From assembly GCA_903929325.1 (NCBI GenBank), contig CAIYUD010000082.1, positions 1-19,383 of the forward strand: 19,383 nucleotides of DNA, given 5' to 3'. Below, one piece after another: positions 1 to 8,300 of the stretch (positions are counted from its first letter, which is position 1; the number at the start of each line of letters is the position of its first letter). Both the position numbers and the translations under genes were made by a program. Origin of the DNA: an uncultured Opitutia bacterium. Lineage in GTDB: Bacteria; Verrucomicrobiota; Verrucomicrobiia; Opitutales; UBA953. The notes beneath the pieces are model-generated. The model was not told the DNA's origin. It searched no databases and saw only the letters and a list, made by a program, of their open reading frames with translations.

Positions 1-518
1 CCGTTGGTAACCCATGCGAGCGATGAGCGCGTGCCTTCAGAAACATTACCTTGTGCATCCAGTTGTACGCCTTCCGTTCCCGCGGCTACGCCCAAGGATC
101 TTAGCTCGATGGTTGCCGCTAATGAATTCGCCCAGGGCGCAGACTTTGGTCGAGGCAACCATTCAGGGGTATCACGAATCGTACGAAGGTTGCGCAGGAT
201 AAATGTTGATGGCGAAGGCATGAGGCTGCGCGCACCGAGTTCTTCCACGCCACTGCCAGTGGCTAGACGCAAAATTGAATCACCGACCGCAAGGCCTTCG
301 AGGGCATCCTTCCACGCGCGGCGATCACCTGAGGCCAGAGGCCCGCGAGACAATGATTGGTGCTTCATGCCCAATCCTAGGCGCGCGAGATGATCATCGA
401 GGCACTCGATTGTTTTTTGACGGTAAGCGAATGTTTCGAAAAACTGTACGCCCGCAGGGAAGGACCCAGGCAGTGTGTCGCCGGGCACACACGCTCCATT
501 GCGCCAGACATAACTCAT
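1..518 (-). CDS. pabC: Class IV aminotransferase, probable aminodeoxychorismate lyase (partial, 3' end beyond window)
   Basis: The reading frame opens with ATG at 518 and stays open for 172 codons to the window edge, so the C-terminus is missing. Visible hallmarks of PLP fold-type IV enzymes are an N-terminal segment starting MSYVWRNGACVPG, then FFETFAY, then a DDHLARL motif carrying the conserved Arg. Lys125 (context RPKSAPWANSLAATIEL) lies where family members have the Schiff-base lysine. A later segment, GVQLDAQGNVSEGTRSSLAWV, matches the family pattern of hydrophobic-LD-x-x-G-x-V-x-E-x. Aminodeoxychorismate lyase splits 4-amino-4-deoxychorismate into p-aminobenzoate and pyruvate in folate synthesis. 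The start overlaps the pabB stop as ATGA, suggesting translational coupling. Branched-chain or D-amino-acid aminotransferases share this fold, so the PabC assignment leans on the pabB neighbour. The usual Asn before the hydrophobic residues is replaced by Ser (SSLAWV). Confidence 0.8.
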   Translation of the reverse strand, partial: MSYVWRNGACVPGDTLPGSFPAGVQFFETFAYRQKTIECLDDHLARLGLGMKHQSLSRGPLASGDRRAWKDALEGLAVGDSILRLATGSGVEELGARSLMPSPSTFILRNLRTIRDTPEWLPRPKSAPWANSLAATIELRSLGVAAGTEGVQLDAQGNVSEGTRSSLAWVTN

Positions 519-1990
519 GATGCCAAGGCGCGAGCGAGGGCGACGCGCAGTGCGAGGGCTTTACGTAAAGACTCGGCGTGCTCTCGGTCAGGAATGGAGT
601 CGGCAACAATGCCTGCGCCTGCCTGTGCAAAACATCGACCCTGAGTGAGTATCAGTGACCGGATAATAATATTAAGGCAGAGGTCGCCGGACGCGCTGAT
701 CCAGCCAATGGAGCCTGTATAGAAACCGCGTGCGACGGGTTCTAGTTCAGCAATCACTTGCATGGTGCGAACCTTGGGCGCGCCGGTGACAGTGCCGCCC
801 GGAAAGAGCGCCCGGATAATTTCGGCAGGGCCAGCCGTCGTGGCACGTTCGCCTTCTACCTGTGAAACCAGGTGGATGACGTGCGAATACTTCTCGATCG
901 TCATGAACTCGGGGACGCGCACGGTGCCTGGGCGGGAAACTCGCCCTAAATCATTCCGCAATAAATCAACCAACATTAAGTGTTCGGCGCGTTCTTTCGA
1001 GTCACTCGCAAGTTCGGATGAGAAAGCCTGATCGATATCTTCTGTCCCTATAAACGGACGCGTGCCTGCAATCGGACGTGAAGAAAGTCTTGTGCCCAGT
1101 GATTCAACTAAAAGCTCGGGCGATCCACAAGCGAGCGTGATGCCGGGCATTTGCACATAGCCCATATACGGTGAGGGATTGGTTGCTCTGACAGCTTCAT
1201 ACAAACGCAGCGCGCTAGCGGGTGCAGGTAATTCAAGACGCGTCGAGAGGTTGACCTGATAGGTATCACCTGCGGCAATCAACTCTTGGGTCCGCACAAC
1301 TGCCTGAGCAAAGCGCAGGGCATCAAGTGATTCGCCAAGCACAGGTGCGGGCTCGCCAGCTGCCGCGAGTGCTGGAGCTGGCTGTGTGCAGGCATGATCC
1401 CACAGGCGCGCCAGACGTCGTGCTTTCTCCGCGGCTGCAAAATGTCCCGCACCATCAGCCTGCGCAGCGTCGACTAGCACCACAGCAGTGAGTTCACTGG
1501 TTACGGCATCATAGACAAGCGCCTCGGTCGCTTCGAGAAGGACGGCGCGCGGAAGTCGTAACTCGTCCGGCACTGCTCGCACGGGTTCGAGTTCACTCGC
1601 GAGTTCGTAACCGAGCGCAACTAACAAGCCGCCTTGAAAGGCAGGCCACCCTGCGATCCGTGGTGCACGGTGCGCTTTGACCCACGAGCTAATGGCATCG
1701 AGCGCACGGGTGCGCGGCAGAGATTGTGCACCGCCATCTTGATACATACTGGCGATTCCTTCAGCGTCGAAGCGCCAAGCACGGTGAGCATCAGGTACAA
1801 CAACTGTATAGCGTCCGGTGCGACCACTCTCGAGCACGGCACAGTGGCGCCCAGGCAACAATGCTTCCCAGCTCACAGGTAGTTGTCGTGCTGAAAATCG
1901 CGCGAGGTACGGGAAGCGGGTCCAGCCGTCGCCCGCCGCGACCCACTCCGACAGAGCAACCTCTTTGTCTGGGCGTGGTAAACCAATCAT
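515..1990 (-). CDS. pabB: Chorismate-binding enzyme, probable aminodeoxychorismate synthase component I
   Basis: This 491-residue protein belongs to the anthranilate synthase component I / PabB family. It would convert chorismate plus ammonia, supplied by a glutaminase partner, to 4-amino-4-deoxychorismate for folate. The C-terminal chorismate-binding domain (about 225-485) shows IAAGDTYQVNLS, CGSPELLVE, PIAGTRP (306-312), an EHLMLVDLLRNDLGR block with the acidic Mg-binding residue, FPGGTVTGAPK (396-406) and a GAGIVADSIPDREHAE end block. The N-terminal domain keeps an LES motif (53-55) resembling the tryptophan-binding site of TrpE. The motif reads PIAGT, not the PIKGT of E. coli PabB, so sequence alone does not exclude TrpE. 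The adjacent pabC-like gene tips the call to PabB. No glutaminase subunit (PabA/TrpG) is in the window. The start at 1990 overlaps the upstream stop (ATGA). No Shine-Dalgarno sequence is visible. Confidence 0.82.
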   Translation of the reverse strand: MIGLPRPDKEVALSEWVAAGDGWTRFPYLARFSARQLPVSWEALLPGRHCAVLESGRTGRYTVVVPDAHRAWRFDAEGIASMYQDGGAQSLPRTRALDAISSWVKAHRAPRIAGWPAFQGGLLVALGYELASELEPVRAVPDELRLPRAVLLEATEALVYDAVTSELTAVVLVDAAQADGAGHFAAAEKARRLARLWDHACTQPAPALAAAGEPAPVLGESLDALRFAQAVVRTQELIAAGDTYQVNLSTRLELPAPASALRLYEAVRATNPSPYMGYVQMPGITLACGSPELLVESLGTRLSSRPIAGTRPFIGTEDIDQAFSSELASDSKERAEHLMLVDLLRNDLGRVSRPGTVRVPEFMTIEKYSHVIHLVSQVEGERATTAGPAEIIRALFPGGTVTGAPKVRTMQVIAELEPVARGFYTGSIGWISASGDLCLNIIIRSLILTQGRCFAQAGAGIVADSIPDREHAESLRKALALRVALARALAS

Positions 1991-2283
1991 GCTGCGGGAA
2001 GGTTAAGATTATAGCCGACGAAATCTGTACCCGAAAGAAGTGTGCGCGCTTTTTCTAAGGTGATGCCATAGACGTGCAGTTCCTGTCGCGAGCCCTTCGA
2101 AACAACCGTAATGCGCAACCCACCCGGGAGCGGCATCACCTTGATGGCCTGAGAGCGCGCGCGGATACCAGCTTCGATCATACCACGCGAAACGCGGCCA
2201 TGTTTCTCGAGCAACTTAGCAACTGGGATGGCGGCCTCAATCAGCGTCGTGTGTGCACCAGCCCTGCCCTTTGCTCGTGCCAT
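1987..2283 (-). CDS. Small conserved-looking protein between pepP-like gene and pabB (possibly DUF2103-like)
   Basis: This 98-residue protein starts MARAKGRAGAHTTLIEAA. I chose ATG 2283 because it lies one base after the stop of the upstream peptidase gene. The longer frame from 2352 would run 23 codons into that gene. The stop overlaps the pabB start (ATGA), so it is the second gene of a coupled operon. The sequence is basic, with a predicted helix (LIEAAIPVAKLLEKHG), an Arg/Lys-rich middle (SRGMIEAGIRARSQAIKVMP) and a beta-like GGLRITVVSKGSRQELHVYG segment. From memory the His-x-x-Leu start and the hydrophobic/QEL pattern resemble DUF2103, described as predicted metal-binding, but I could not verify this. 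No transmembrane segment or signal peptide is seen. Its function is unknown. Possible roles are nucleic-acid binding or an accessory role to its operon partners. Confidence 0.72.
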   Translation of the reverse strand: MARAKGRAGAHTTLIEAAIPVAKLLEKHGRVSRGMIEAGIRARSQAIKVMPLPGGLRITVVSKGSRQELHVYGITLEKARTLLSGTDFVGYNLNLPAA

Positions 2284-2284
2284 C

Positions 2285-3448
2285 TCAAGCGATTTCCCAG
2301 CGGTAAGGATGTTTGGAAAGCAACTTGTGGCCGGTCTTGGTAACCACGGCAACGTCTTCGAAACGGCAACCGCCGAGGCCTGGATAATACAGGCCTGGCT
2401 CGATGGTCACAACGTGGCCTGGCAGCAGAGGCTTTTCGTTACGGAACGAGAGTGAAGGCTCTTCGTGGACATCGTACCCAAGGCCATGTCCGAGACCGTG
2501 GAAGAAGCCGACGTAAGTGCCCTTGCGATTTTCTGTCACATAGCCTGCCTCTTTGATAAAGTTAGATGCGGCAAAATAAACCTCTGCCCCCGTAGCGCCT
2601 GCACGGAGAGCTTTCAGCGCAGCTCGGTGCGCACCAAATACGGTTTCAATCATGCGTCGGCGCGCAGGCGATGCCTTGCCCTTCACATAGGTGCGCGTCA
2701 TATCGCCATAAAGTCCTGTGGCGCGATTTCTGGGGAAGATATCGACGACGATGGGCTCGTGCGCACGCACCGGTCCGCTACCTGCACAGTGGCAATCAAC
2801 CGCTTGATCTCCAGGGGCAATAATCAACCCATGATCATTCATGCCTTCGGCATCAGAGACGGCTTTGTGTACCTCTGCATGAAGCATTTCTGCGGTCAGA
2901 ACTTTTCCATTCCAGTGAACGAATCCTTTTTTAATCTTCGCGGCACGGAGAATGCGTTCGACTGCTGCAAATCCAGCGGATGAAGCTCGGTTGCCTGCAG
3001 CGATTCCAGCTTGCTCAACTTTCGTCTTAATCGCGCGCTGTGGAAAAATCTGCGGTGAGCTGCGCTCATCGCGTCCCGTTCCTGGGAGAGATAACTTTAA
3101 GCCGCCTGCCTGCAAAGAGACCCATAGACCTGCAGGGAAGTCATGCGGTACAGTGAACGAACGCACGCCATGTTGCCGGGCAGAATCGATGATGGCTTCG
3201 ACCACACCCGCTTTGGGATTCTTCTTTCTTAAAGTCGTGATGATCTCGGTGAGGTTCAGGATGACGTCGAAATCGGATTCATGTTTTGCCCTCCCAACTT
3301 CTAAGAGGGGCAGGATGCCGATTTTTTTACCTTTAGCAGAAAATGCCGGGAAAGGGTCGCCTGCGTGGAATTGCGAGAACCAGCGCATATCGGCCGACGT
3401 CGTCGGTGCTGCGAAAAGAAGTACGTCTGGACCTTTATAAGAAGCCAT
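2285..3448 (-). CDS. M24-family metallopeptidase (Xaa-Pro aminopeptidase-like)
   Basis: This 387-residue protein has the two-part layout of Xaa-Pro peptidases: a creatinase-like N-terminal domain (about 1-140) and a pita-bread catalytic domain (about 145-385). All five dinuclear metal ligands of M24 enzymes can be placed: Asp236 (VVDIFPR), Asp249 (YGDMTRT), His321 (GLGHGLGYDVHE), Glu350 (VTIEPGLYYPG) and Glu364 (RFEDVAVV). His317 and His328 fit the accessory catalytic histidines. It should therefore be an active cytosolic aminopeptidase or dipeptidase, cleaving next to proline. The exact specificity is not readable. No signal peptide is present. It is the first gene of the operon running towards pabB and pabC. 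The ATG at 3448 has no Shine-Dalgarno sequence. A CCCTATCTA stretch lies just upstream of the start. Confidence 0.9.
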   Translation of the reverse strand: MASYKGPDVLLFAAPTTSADMRWFSQFHAGDPFPAFSAKGKKIGILPLLEVGRAKHESDFDVILNLTEIITTLRKKNPKAGVVEAIIDSARQHGVRSFTVPHDFPAGLWVSLQAGGLKLSLPGTGRDERSSPQIFPQRAIKTKVEQAGIAAGNRASSAGFAAVERILRAAKIKKGFVHWNGKVLTAEMLHAEVHKAVSDAEGMNDHGLIIAPGDQAVDCHCAGSGPVRAHEPIVVDIFPRNRATGLYGDMTRTYVKGKASPARRRMIETVFGAHRAALKALRAGATGAEVYFAASNFIKEAGYVTENRKGTYVGFFHGLGHGLGYDVHEEPSLSFRNEKPLLPGHVVTIEPGLYYPGLGGCRFEDVAVVTKTGHKLLSKHPYRWEIA

Positions 3449-3538
3449 AGTGTAGATAGGGTGAAACTAAAGACTAAGGTCCCACAGAGGTGAAGGGGGA
3501 AGTTAGCGGAGGGGTAGTGCACGACGCGCCTACGGCCC

Positions 3539-3698
3539 GACGATACGCTACGCTGAAGATCGGTGACTTGGTCACCTTGACGACTCGCCTCCAGCTCGAC
3601 GAAGGTTAGCACCACCTTTTAGCGTCAGATCTTCCTGCTTCCCGTTTGCTCCTTCCTGCTCGGCGTTAGCCGTCTCCTCGTCAGCGTAGCGTCCCGTC
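3539..3698. repeat. Inverted repeat, 18 bases, 16/18 matching, arms 3539-3556 and 3681-3698
   Basis: The left arm is GACGATACGCTACGCTGA. Its reverse complement matches 3681-3698 at 16 of 18 bases, with 12 contiguous matches (TCAGCGTAGCGT). A second reverse-complement match to the left arm, CGTATCGTC, occurs at 3726-3734. The arms enclose the 3562-3576 palindrome, so a transcript could fold into a branched structure. The origin (mobile, REP-like, or structured RNA) is not known. Confidence 0.6.
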
Positions 3699-3726
3699 AG
3701 CGCAGCGTCCCGTCAGGCCGCAGGCC
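3679..3726. repeat. 16-base tandem repeat, two near-identical copies plus a degraded third
   Basis: The copies are CGTCAGCGTAGCGTCC (3679-3694) and CGTCAGCGCAGCGTCC (3695-3710), differing at one base. CGTCAGGCCGCAGGCC (3711-3726) follows as a diverged third copy. A related CGTCTGCGTCAGGCC stretch lies at 3731-3745. The first two copies overlap the right arm of the inverted repeat. Confidence 0.7.
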
Positions 3727-3765
3727 GTATCGTCTGCGTCAGGCCACTTACCAGCTTCATTGGCG

Positions 3766-3794
3766 TTGACCGAAAGGGGGTGGAACGTGAGGAT
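3766..3794 (+). promoter_or_regulatory. Candidate promoter for tRNA-Gly
   Basis: TTGACC at 3766-3771 matches the -35 consensus at 5 of 6 positions. It is followed after 17 bases by GAGGAT (3789-3794), a weak -10. Transcription would begin around 3801, a few bases before the tRNA 5' end at 3806. Spacing supports it, but the poor -10 keeps confidence low. Confidence 0.35.
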
Positions 3795-3805
3795 GCCAAC
3801 GGTCC

Positions 3806-3876
3806 GCGGGTATCGTTCAGTGGTAGGACCCCACTCTTCCAAAGTGGTGACACCAGTTCGAATCTGGTTACCCGCA
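3806..3876 (+). tRNA. tRNA-Gly (anticodon TCC)
   Basis: A full cloverleaf can be drawn. The acceptor stem is GCGGGTA (3806-3812) with TACCCGC (3869-3875). The D stem is GTTC/GGAC around loop AGTGGTA. The anticodon stem is CCACT/AGTGG with loop CTTCCAA, giving anticodon TCC at 3838-3840. The T stem is ACCAG/CTGGT with loop TTCGAAT. The discriminator is A3876. The next bases are CCC, so the CCA tail is not encoded and must be added by tRNA nucleotidyltransferase. It reads GGA and, by wobble, GGG codons. Confidence 0.95.
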
Positions 3877-3889
3877 CCCTCTTTTCGTT

Positions 3890-3920
3890 CACCGTTAGCC
3901 GCGCCCTGTGGCTGACGGTG
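3890..3920. other. Strong hairpin between tRNA-Gly and the miaB 3' end
   Basis: The arms CACCGTTAGCC (3890-3900) and GGCTGACGGTG (3910-3920) pair over 11 positions with one G-U wobble, around a 9-base loop. It begins two bases after the miaB stop codon on the minus strand. Neither side has a clean U-tract: CTCTTTTCGTT lies before it on the plus strand, and its complement is A-rich. It could end convergent transcription from the tRNA and miaB or protect 3' ends. Its role is an inference. Confidence 0.5.
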
Positions 3921-3922
3921 AC

Positions 3923-5266
3923 CTAAATGGATTTTGTGCGGGCCAGCTTGCCGTCCAAGTAAGTCTCGCCTGCACGCGCAATGTCTACGTCAACGAATTG
4001 ACCAACGAGCGACAGATCTCCGTCAAAGATAACTCGGCGCTCATTTTCCGTACGGCCCGCTAGCCGGCCGCCCTTGCGATTCGGTCCGTCGACTAAAACT
4101 CGTTGTACAGTTCCCACCTGTCGCAGATTCCCGGTCGTCGACTGCATGGCGAGTTGCTGCTGTAAGCGGAAGAGGCGCGCTTCTTTAACGTCAACCGGCA
4201 CCGTATCTCCCAGCGGTTCTGCAGGCGTTCCTGGCCGCATGGAGTACTTAAAGAGGAAAGCTTGTTCGAAACCTATTTCGCTAAACATCGCTTCCGTTAA
4301 AGCAAAGTCCGCATCGGTCTCGCCCGGGAAACCAACGATGACATCTGTTGAGAGCGTCATGCCTTTGCGGGATGCACGAAGTGCCGCAGCCAGTCGACGA
4401 ATACGTTCTGCAAGGTAAGGACGTCCCATTGCGCGCAAAATCTTATCGGATCCACTTTGGAAAGGTAAGTGAACCTGGGCGCACAGTTGAGGAATCTCGG
4501 CGTGTGCCGCGACTAAGTCTGGACGATAGCCGATAGGATGACAGGCCGTATAGCGAATGCGCTCGATACCAGGAACTTCGGCTACAGAGCGCAGCAAGCG
4601 AACAAAAGGGCTGATGCCGCCTTCGGTACGGAAACGCCCCCGGCCATATTGATTTACAATCTGTCCCAGTAAGGTGACTTCACGCGTGCCGTTTTCCGCC
4701 AAGGCGCGCACTTCGGCGAGAATGGATTCGGGTGAGCGCGAACGCTCGGGTCCACGCGTTTTGGGTACGACACAATAGGCACACTTCATGTCACACCCTT
4801 GTTGAATGCTCACATAGGCGGAAACTTGCCGTCCATCGTCCCTCCCCGGCAACGCATCTTCAAAACCCTCTTCATGGGCTGTGTCGACATAAGCAACGGG
4901 CGTTGGTGCCGCGAGTCGCTGGCTGAGATAGTCAGGGATGTGACGCAGGCGCTGTGTGCCGACGATTAAATCTAAATCGGGCAAGCGTTCTAAAAGTTCG
5001 GCTCCACGATTTTGCGCCATGCAACCCAAGATGCCGACAAACTTGGCGCCTTTGCCTTCTCGACGAGCGCGCAACAGATGGTCAGCTTTTCCGATAGCTT
5101 TCTCTTCAGCCAAACCGCGGATGGAACATGTGTTGATTAGAATAATGTCAGCCTCCGCTTCGTCTGCCACGAGCACGTAACCTTTTGAGCGCAACAAAGC
5201 ACCCACGCCCTCGGAGTCGCGCTCATTCATCTGACATCCATAAGTGCGTATGTGAACGCGGTGCAT
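3923..5266 (-). CDS. miaB: tRNA-2-methylthio-N6-dimethylallyladenosine synthase
   Basis: This 447-residue radical-SAM methylthiotransferase adds the methylthio group to i6A37 in tRNAs reading UNN codons. The N-terminal MTTase domain has the three conserved cysteines that hold the auxiliary iron-sulfur cluster: Cys11 (TYGCQMNERDSE), Cys47 (INTCSIRGLAE) and Cys82 (GILGCMAQ). The radical-SAM motif CxxxCxxC is Cys158, Cys162 and Cys165 (GCDMKCAYCVVPKTRG). A C-terminal TRAM domain (about 380-445) begins near VQRVLVDGPNRKGG. The TYGCQMN and PKTRG blocks point to MiaB over RimO or MtaB. The length is typical. The gene lies downstream of gltB but behind a strong terminator, so it probably has its own promoter. 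No Shine-Dalgarno sequence precedes the ATG at 5266. Confidence 0.95.
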   Translation of the reverse strand: MHRVHIRTYGCQMNERDSEGVGALLRSKGYVLVADEAEADIILINTCSIRGLAEEKAIGKADHLLRARREGKGAKFVGILGCMAQNRGAELLERLPDLDLIVGTQRLRHIPDYLSQRLAAPTPVAYVDTAHEEGFEDALPGRDDGRQVSAYVSIQQGCDMKCAYCVVPKTRGPERSRSPESILAEVRALAENGTREVTLLGQIVNQYGRGRFRTEGGISPFVRLLRSVAEVPGIERIRYTACHPIGYRPDLVAAHAEIPQLCAQVHLPFQSGSDKILRAMGRPYLAERIRRLAAALRASRKGMTLSTDVIVGFPGETDADFALTEAMFSEIGFEQAFLFKYSMRPGTPAEPLGDTVPVDVKEARLFRLQQQLAMQSTTGNLRQVGTVQRVLVDGPNRKGGRLAGRTENERRVIFDGDLSLVGQFVDVDIARAGETYLDGKLARTKSI

Positions 5267-5323
5267 ACGTGATAGGGGCTAGAGCCAGAGCGGTAAGGGG
5301 CAAGCGGGAAGGCACGAAAGTGT

Positions 5324-5357
5324 GCTAAAATAAAATAGCCCGGTCTCCCGGGCTATT
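5324..5357 (-). terminator. Rho-independent terminator of gltB
   Basis: On the minus strand the stem AATAGCCCGG / CCGGGCTATT (5348-5357 and 5334-5343) closes on loop GAGA and is followed by TTTTATTTTA. It begins 18 bases past the gltB stop and ends transcription before miaB. The stem is perfect over 10 pairs. Confidence 0.9.
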
Positions 5358-5374
5358 CAACAATGCCGTCGGCG

Positions 5375-8300
5375 TTAAGCGATCGCCGCAGGCTGATAGC
5401 GGAAGACTTGCGGTGTAACGCCCGGGCTTGGTAGCGGGGTAACACGACGGAATTCTCCAACCGCCTTATCCCACCGCTTCACGAGGGCAGCAGCATGCGG
5501 ACTTCCGGTGACTTCCGCGTGGTGGGCGACCAGAGACTTAAGTGCAGCAGACTCTTCTGCTTCCTTAATCGCTTCGAGGCTAACCATCTCGGAGTTAAAG
5601 AGATCATCGAGCTTGCGCTCAGGGTCCCAAACGAAAGCGAGTCCGCCTGACATACCGGCCGCAAAGTTTCGTCCCACAGGACCCAAGACAACTACCGTGC
5701 CTGCGGTCATATACTCGCAGCCGTGATCACCGACGCCTTCGACGACGGCAGTCGCACCTGAATTACGAACGCTGAAGCGCTCGCCTGCTCGGCCCGCAGC
5801 AAAGAGCGATCCGCCCGTCGCACCATAGAGGCAGGTATTGCCCATGATGATGTTCTCGTGCCAGGCGAAGGTCGTATCAGCAGCTGGACGGATAATAATT
5901 TCACCGGAGTTCATGCCCTTGCCGACATAGTCATTAGCTTCGCCAATTAGACGAAGGGTCATGCCTTGTACGCAGAAGGTGCCGAAGGACTGACCGGAAC
6001 TTCCCTCGAAGGTTAAATCGAGAATGCCGGGTGGGAGCCCGCGATTGCCGTGGATGTAAGCAATCTCGCCCGCGAGACGCGTGCCCACGTTGCGGTGTAC
6101 GTTGCGAACTTTGTAGGTCGCCTTGAAAGGATGCGTCTTATGGACGAGCACGTGGCGTGCGTCTTGCAGAATCAAATCATCGAGACAGAGCTCGTGCCCG
6201 GGAGAATTATTACGCTCTCGGGTGTGAATGCGCGAAGCATCGCCTGAAGGATCAGGGTTAAAGAGCAATCCGTCTAAGCGAAGTTTCGCCGTCTTCGGGT
6301 TTTCTGCATCCGGGACGAATTCGAGGAGCTCGGTGCGGCCGACAATTTCGTCGATCGAGCGCTTGCCAAGTTTCGCAAGGATGACGCGCACGTCTTCCGC
6401 AACTGCATTAAAGAAGTGAATGACGTTCTCGGGTTTGCCGCGGAACTTCGCCCGGAGGTCATCGCGCTGAGTGGCGACACCCACAGGACAGGTGTTCAGG
6501 TGACAGACGCGGAACATCGCGCAGCCCGCAGCGATGAGTGCCGCTGTGCCGAAATTAAATTCTTCGGCGCCAAGAATCGCAGCGATGACAATGTCGCGGC
6601 CAGTCTTCATGCCACCATCGGTGCGCAAGGTGACACGACTACGAAGGTCATTCATCATCAGAACTTGGTGAGCCTCGGCGATGCCGATTTCCCAAGCAGA
6701 GCCGGCGTTCTTAACCGACGAGAGTGGCGAAGCGCCCGTACCGCCTTCGTGGCCAGAGACCAGGATAACGTCGGCATAGGCTTTCGCTACGCCGGCGGCA
6801 ACCGTACCAACGCCCGAGCAAGAGACGAGCTTCACGCAAATCTTCGCACGAGGGTTGACACACTTCAGGTCAAAGATGAGCTGCGCTAAATCTTCGATCG
6901 AGTAAATGTCGTGGTGCGGCGGAGGGGAAATTAGGGTTACGCCAGGAACGGAATAGCGCAGGGTCGCAATCAGCGGCGAAACCTTGTGACCAGGAAGTTG
7001 GCCACCTTCACCAGGCTTAGCGCCTTGGGCGATCTTGATTTCAATTTCTTTAGCCGACGCGAGGTACTCAGCCGTCACGCCAAAGCGACCTGAGGCTACT
7101 TGCTTGATTGCAGAGTTAGCATTGTCGCCATTTTCGAGCGGACGGAAACGACGTGGGTCTTCGCCGCCTTCACCAGAATTTGATTTACCGCCAATACGGT
7201 TCATTGCGATAGCGAGACACTCGTGAGCTTCTGGCGAAATCGCACCGAGCGACATACCTGCAGTGGTGAAGCGTTGCCGAATTTCTTTGGCAGACTCGAC
7301 TTGATCGAGCGCGATGGCTTCTTTCGCAAAACGGATACGGAGAAGATCCTTAATGGTGACAGGCGCGTGTTCTTCGGAGGCAGTCTTCCAATCAGCCCAG
7401 CCAGCAGCATCGCCGCCAGATTTCAGGAACTTACCCATGCCAGCGACAACCTTCGGGCTCCAGCCGTGGACTTCGCCGTCGCCCTTCTTATTGACGAGGT
7501 ACCAGCCTTCGTTGGAGAGCTCCGCACCACCCGCAGTTGGCCATGCGCGCGCGTGACGACGTAAAGTTTCGCCCGCAATGTCTTCGTAGCCGACGCCGCC
7601 AATGGGCGAAGGTGTGCCTGAGAAACAGTCGTCGACGACTTTGTCGCCCACGCCAAGCGCCTCAAAGACCTGAGCGCCCTGATAAGAAAGCAGCGTCGAG
7701 ATACCCATCTTCGACATAATCTTGAGCAAGCCCTTGCCCGCAGCCTTGCGGTAATTTTCGCAAGCTTTGGCGAGGTCGACTTTTGGATCAAGTTTTCCGC
7801 CTGCGTGTAAGTCGCGAAGAATTTCGTAAGCTAGCCAAGGGTATACAGCGGTCGCGCCATAACCAATCAGGCAAGCGAGTTGATGAACGTCGCGAGCTTC
7901 ACCGGTTTCGGCAACAATACCGCAGCGAAGACGTAAGCCTGCACGAACAAGTGCTTGGTGGACAGCTCCCACGGCAAGCAACATGGGCATCGCAGCGCGG
8001 TTTGCATTCGCCGAACGGTCAGAGACAACGACAACACGTGCACCTTGGTCGCGCACGGCTTTAACGGCGACTTCTGCAATGGCACGTAAAGCGGGCTCGA
8101 GGCTGGCTGGCCCTGCATTGACAGGGAAGGTGGCGTCGAGCTGGACGAGTTTGTCTGCAAAATGCGCAGGGATCTCTTCGAACTCGTGCGGCAAGAGAAC
8201 CGGTGTGTCGACCTGCAGGAAGGTCCGCTTGTCTTCCAATGTTTCGTAGATGCCAATTTGTCCGCCGATATAATTTGTAAGCGACATCACCAACGATTCA

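Larger units (their letters stand above)
3449..3805. other. Gene-less region with inverted and tandem repeats
   Basis: These 357 bases hold no convincing gene. The only long frame (minus strand from 3615) runs out of phase into the peptidase gene and has Arg/Ser-rich, non-protein-like composition. The region holds a perfect 6-base palindrome with a 3-base spacer at 3562-3576 (GGTGAC TTG GTCACC). A short AAGGT/ACCTT hairpin lies at 3602-3618, two 16-base tandem copies plus a degraded third at 3679-3726, and an 18-base inverted repeat pairing 3539-3556 with 3681-3698. The promoter of the peptidase operon (minus) must lie near its left end. A tRNA promoter lies near its right end. Confidence 0.7.

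Noticed and set aside
4..393. 129-codon plus-strand frame at the left edge
   Set aside because: The minus-strand frame here carries clear class IV aminotransferase motifs, so this is its antisense shadow.
3301..3615. 104-codon minus-strand frame across the repeat region
   Set aside because: Its second half overlaps the peptidase gene in another frame, and its first half is Arg/Ser-rich sequence from the repeats with no recognisable motif.
3679..3745. Possible CRISPR array
   Set aside because: The 16-base units abut with no spacers and only two are well preserved.
3449..3805. tRNA-linked integration site of a mobile island
   Set aside because: No integrase, no duplicated tRNA 3' end and no foreign gene cargo is visible in the window.
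6416..6889. 157-codon plus-strand frame inside gltB, and similar antisense frames
   Set aside because: These are shadows of a highly conserved gene. They show no independent motif or start signal.
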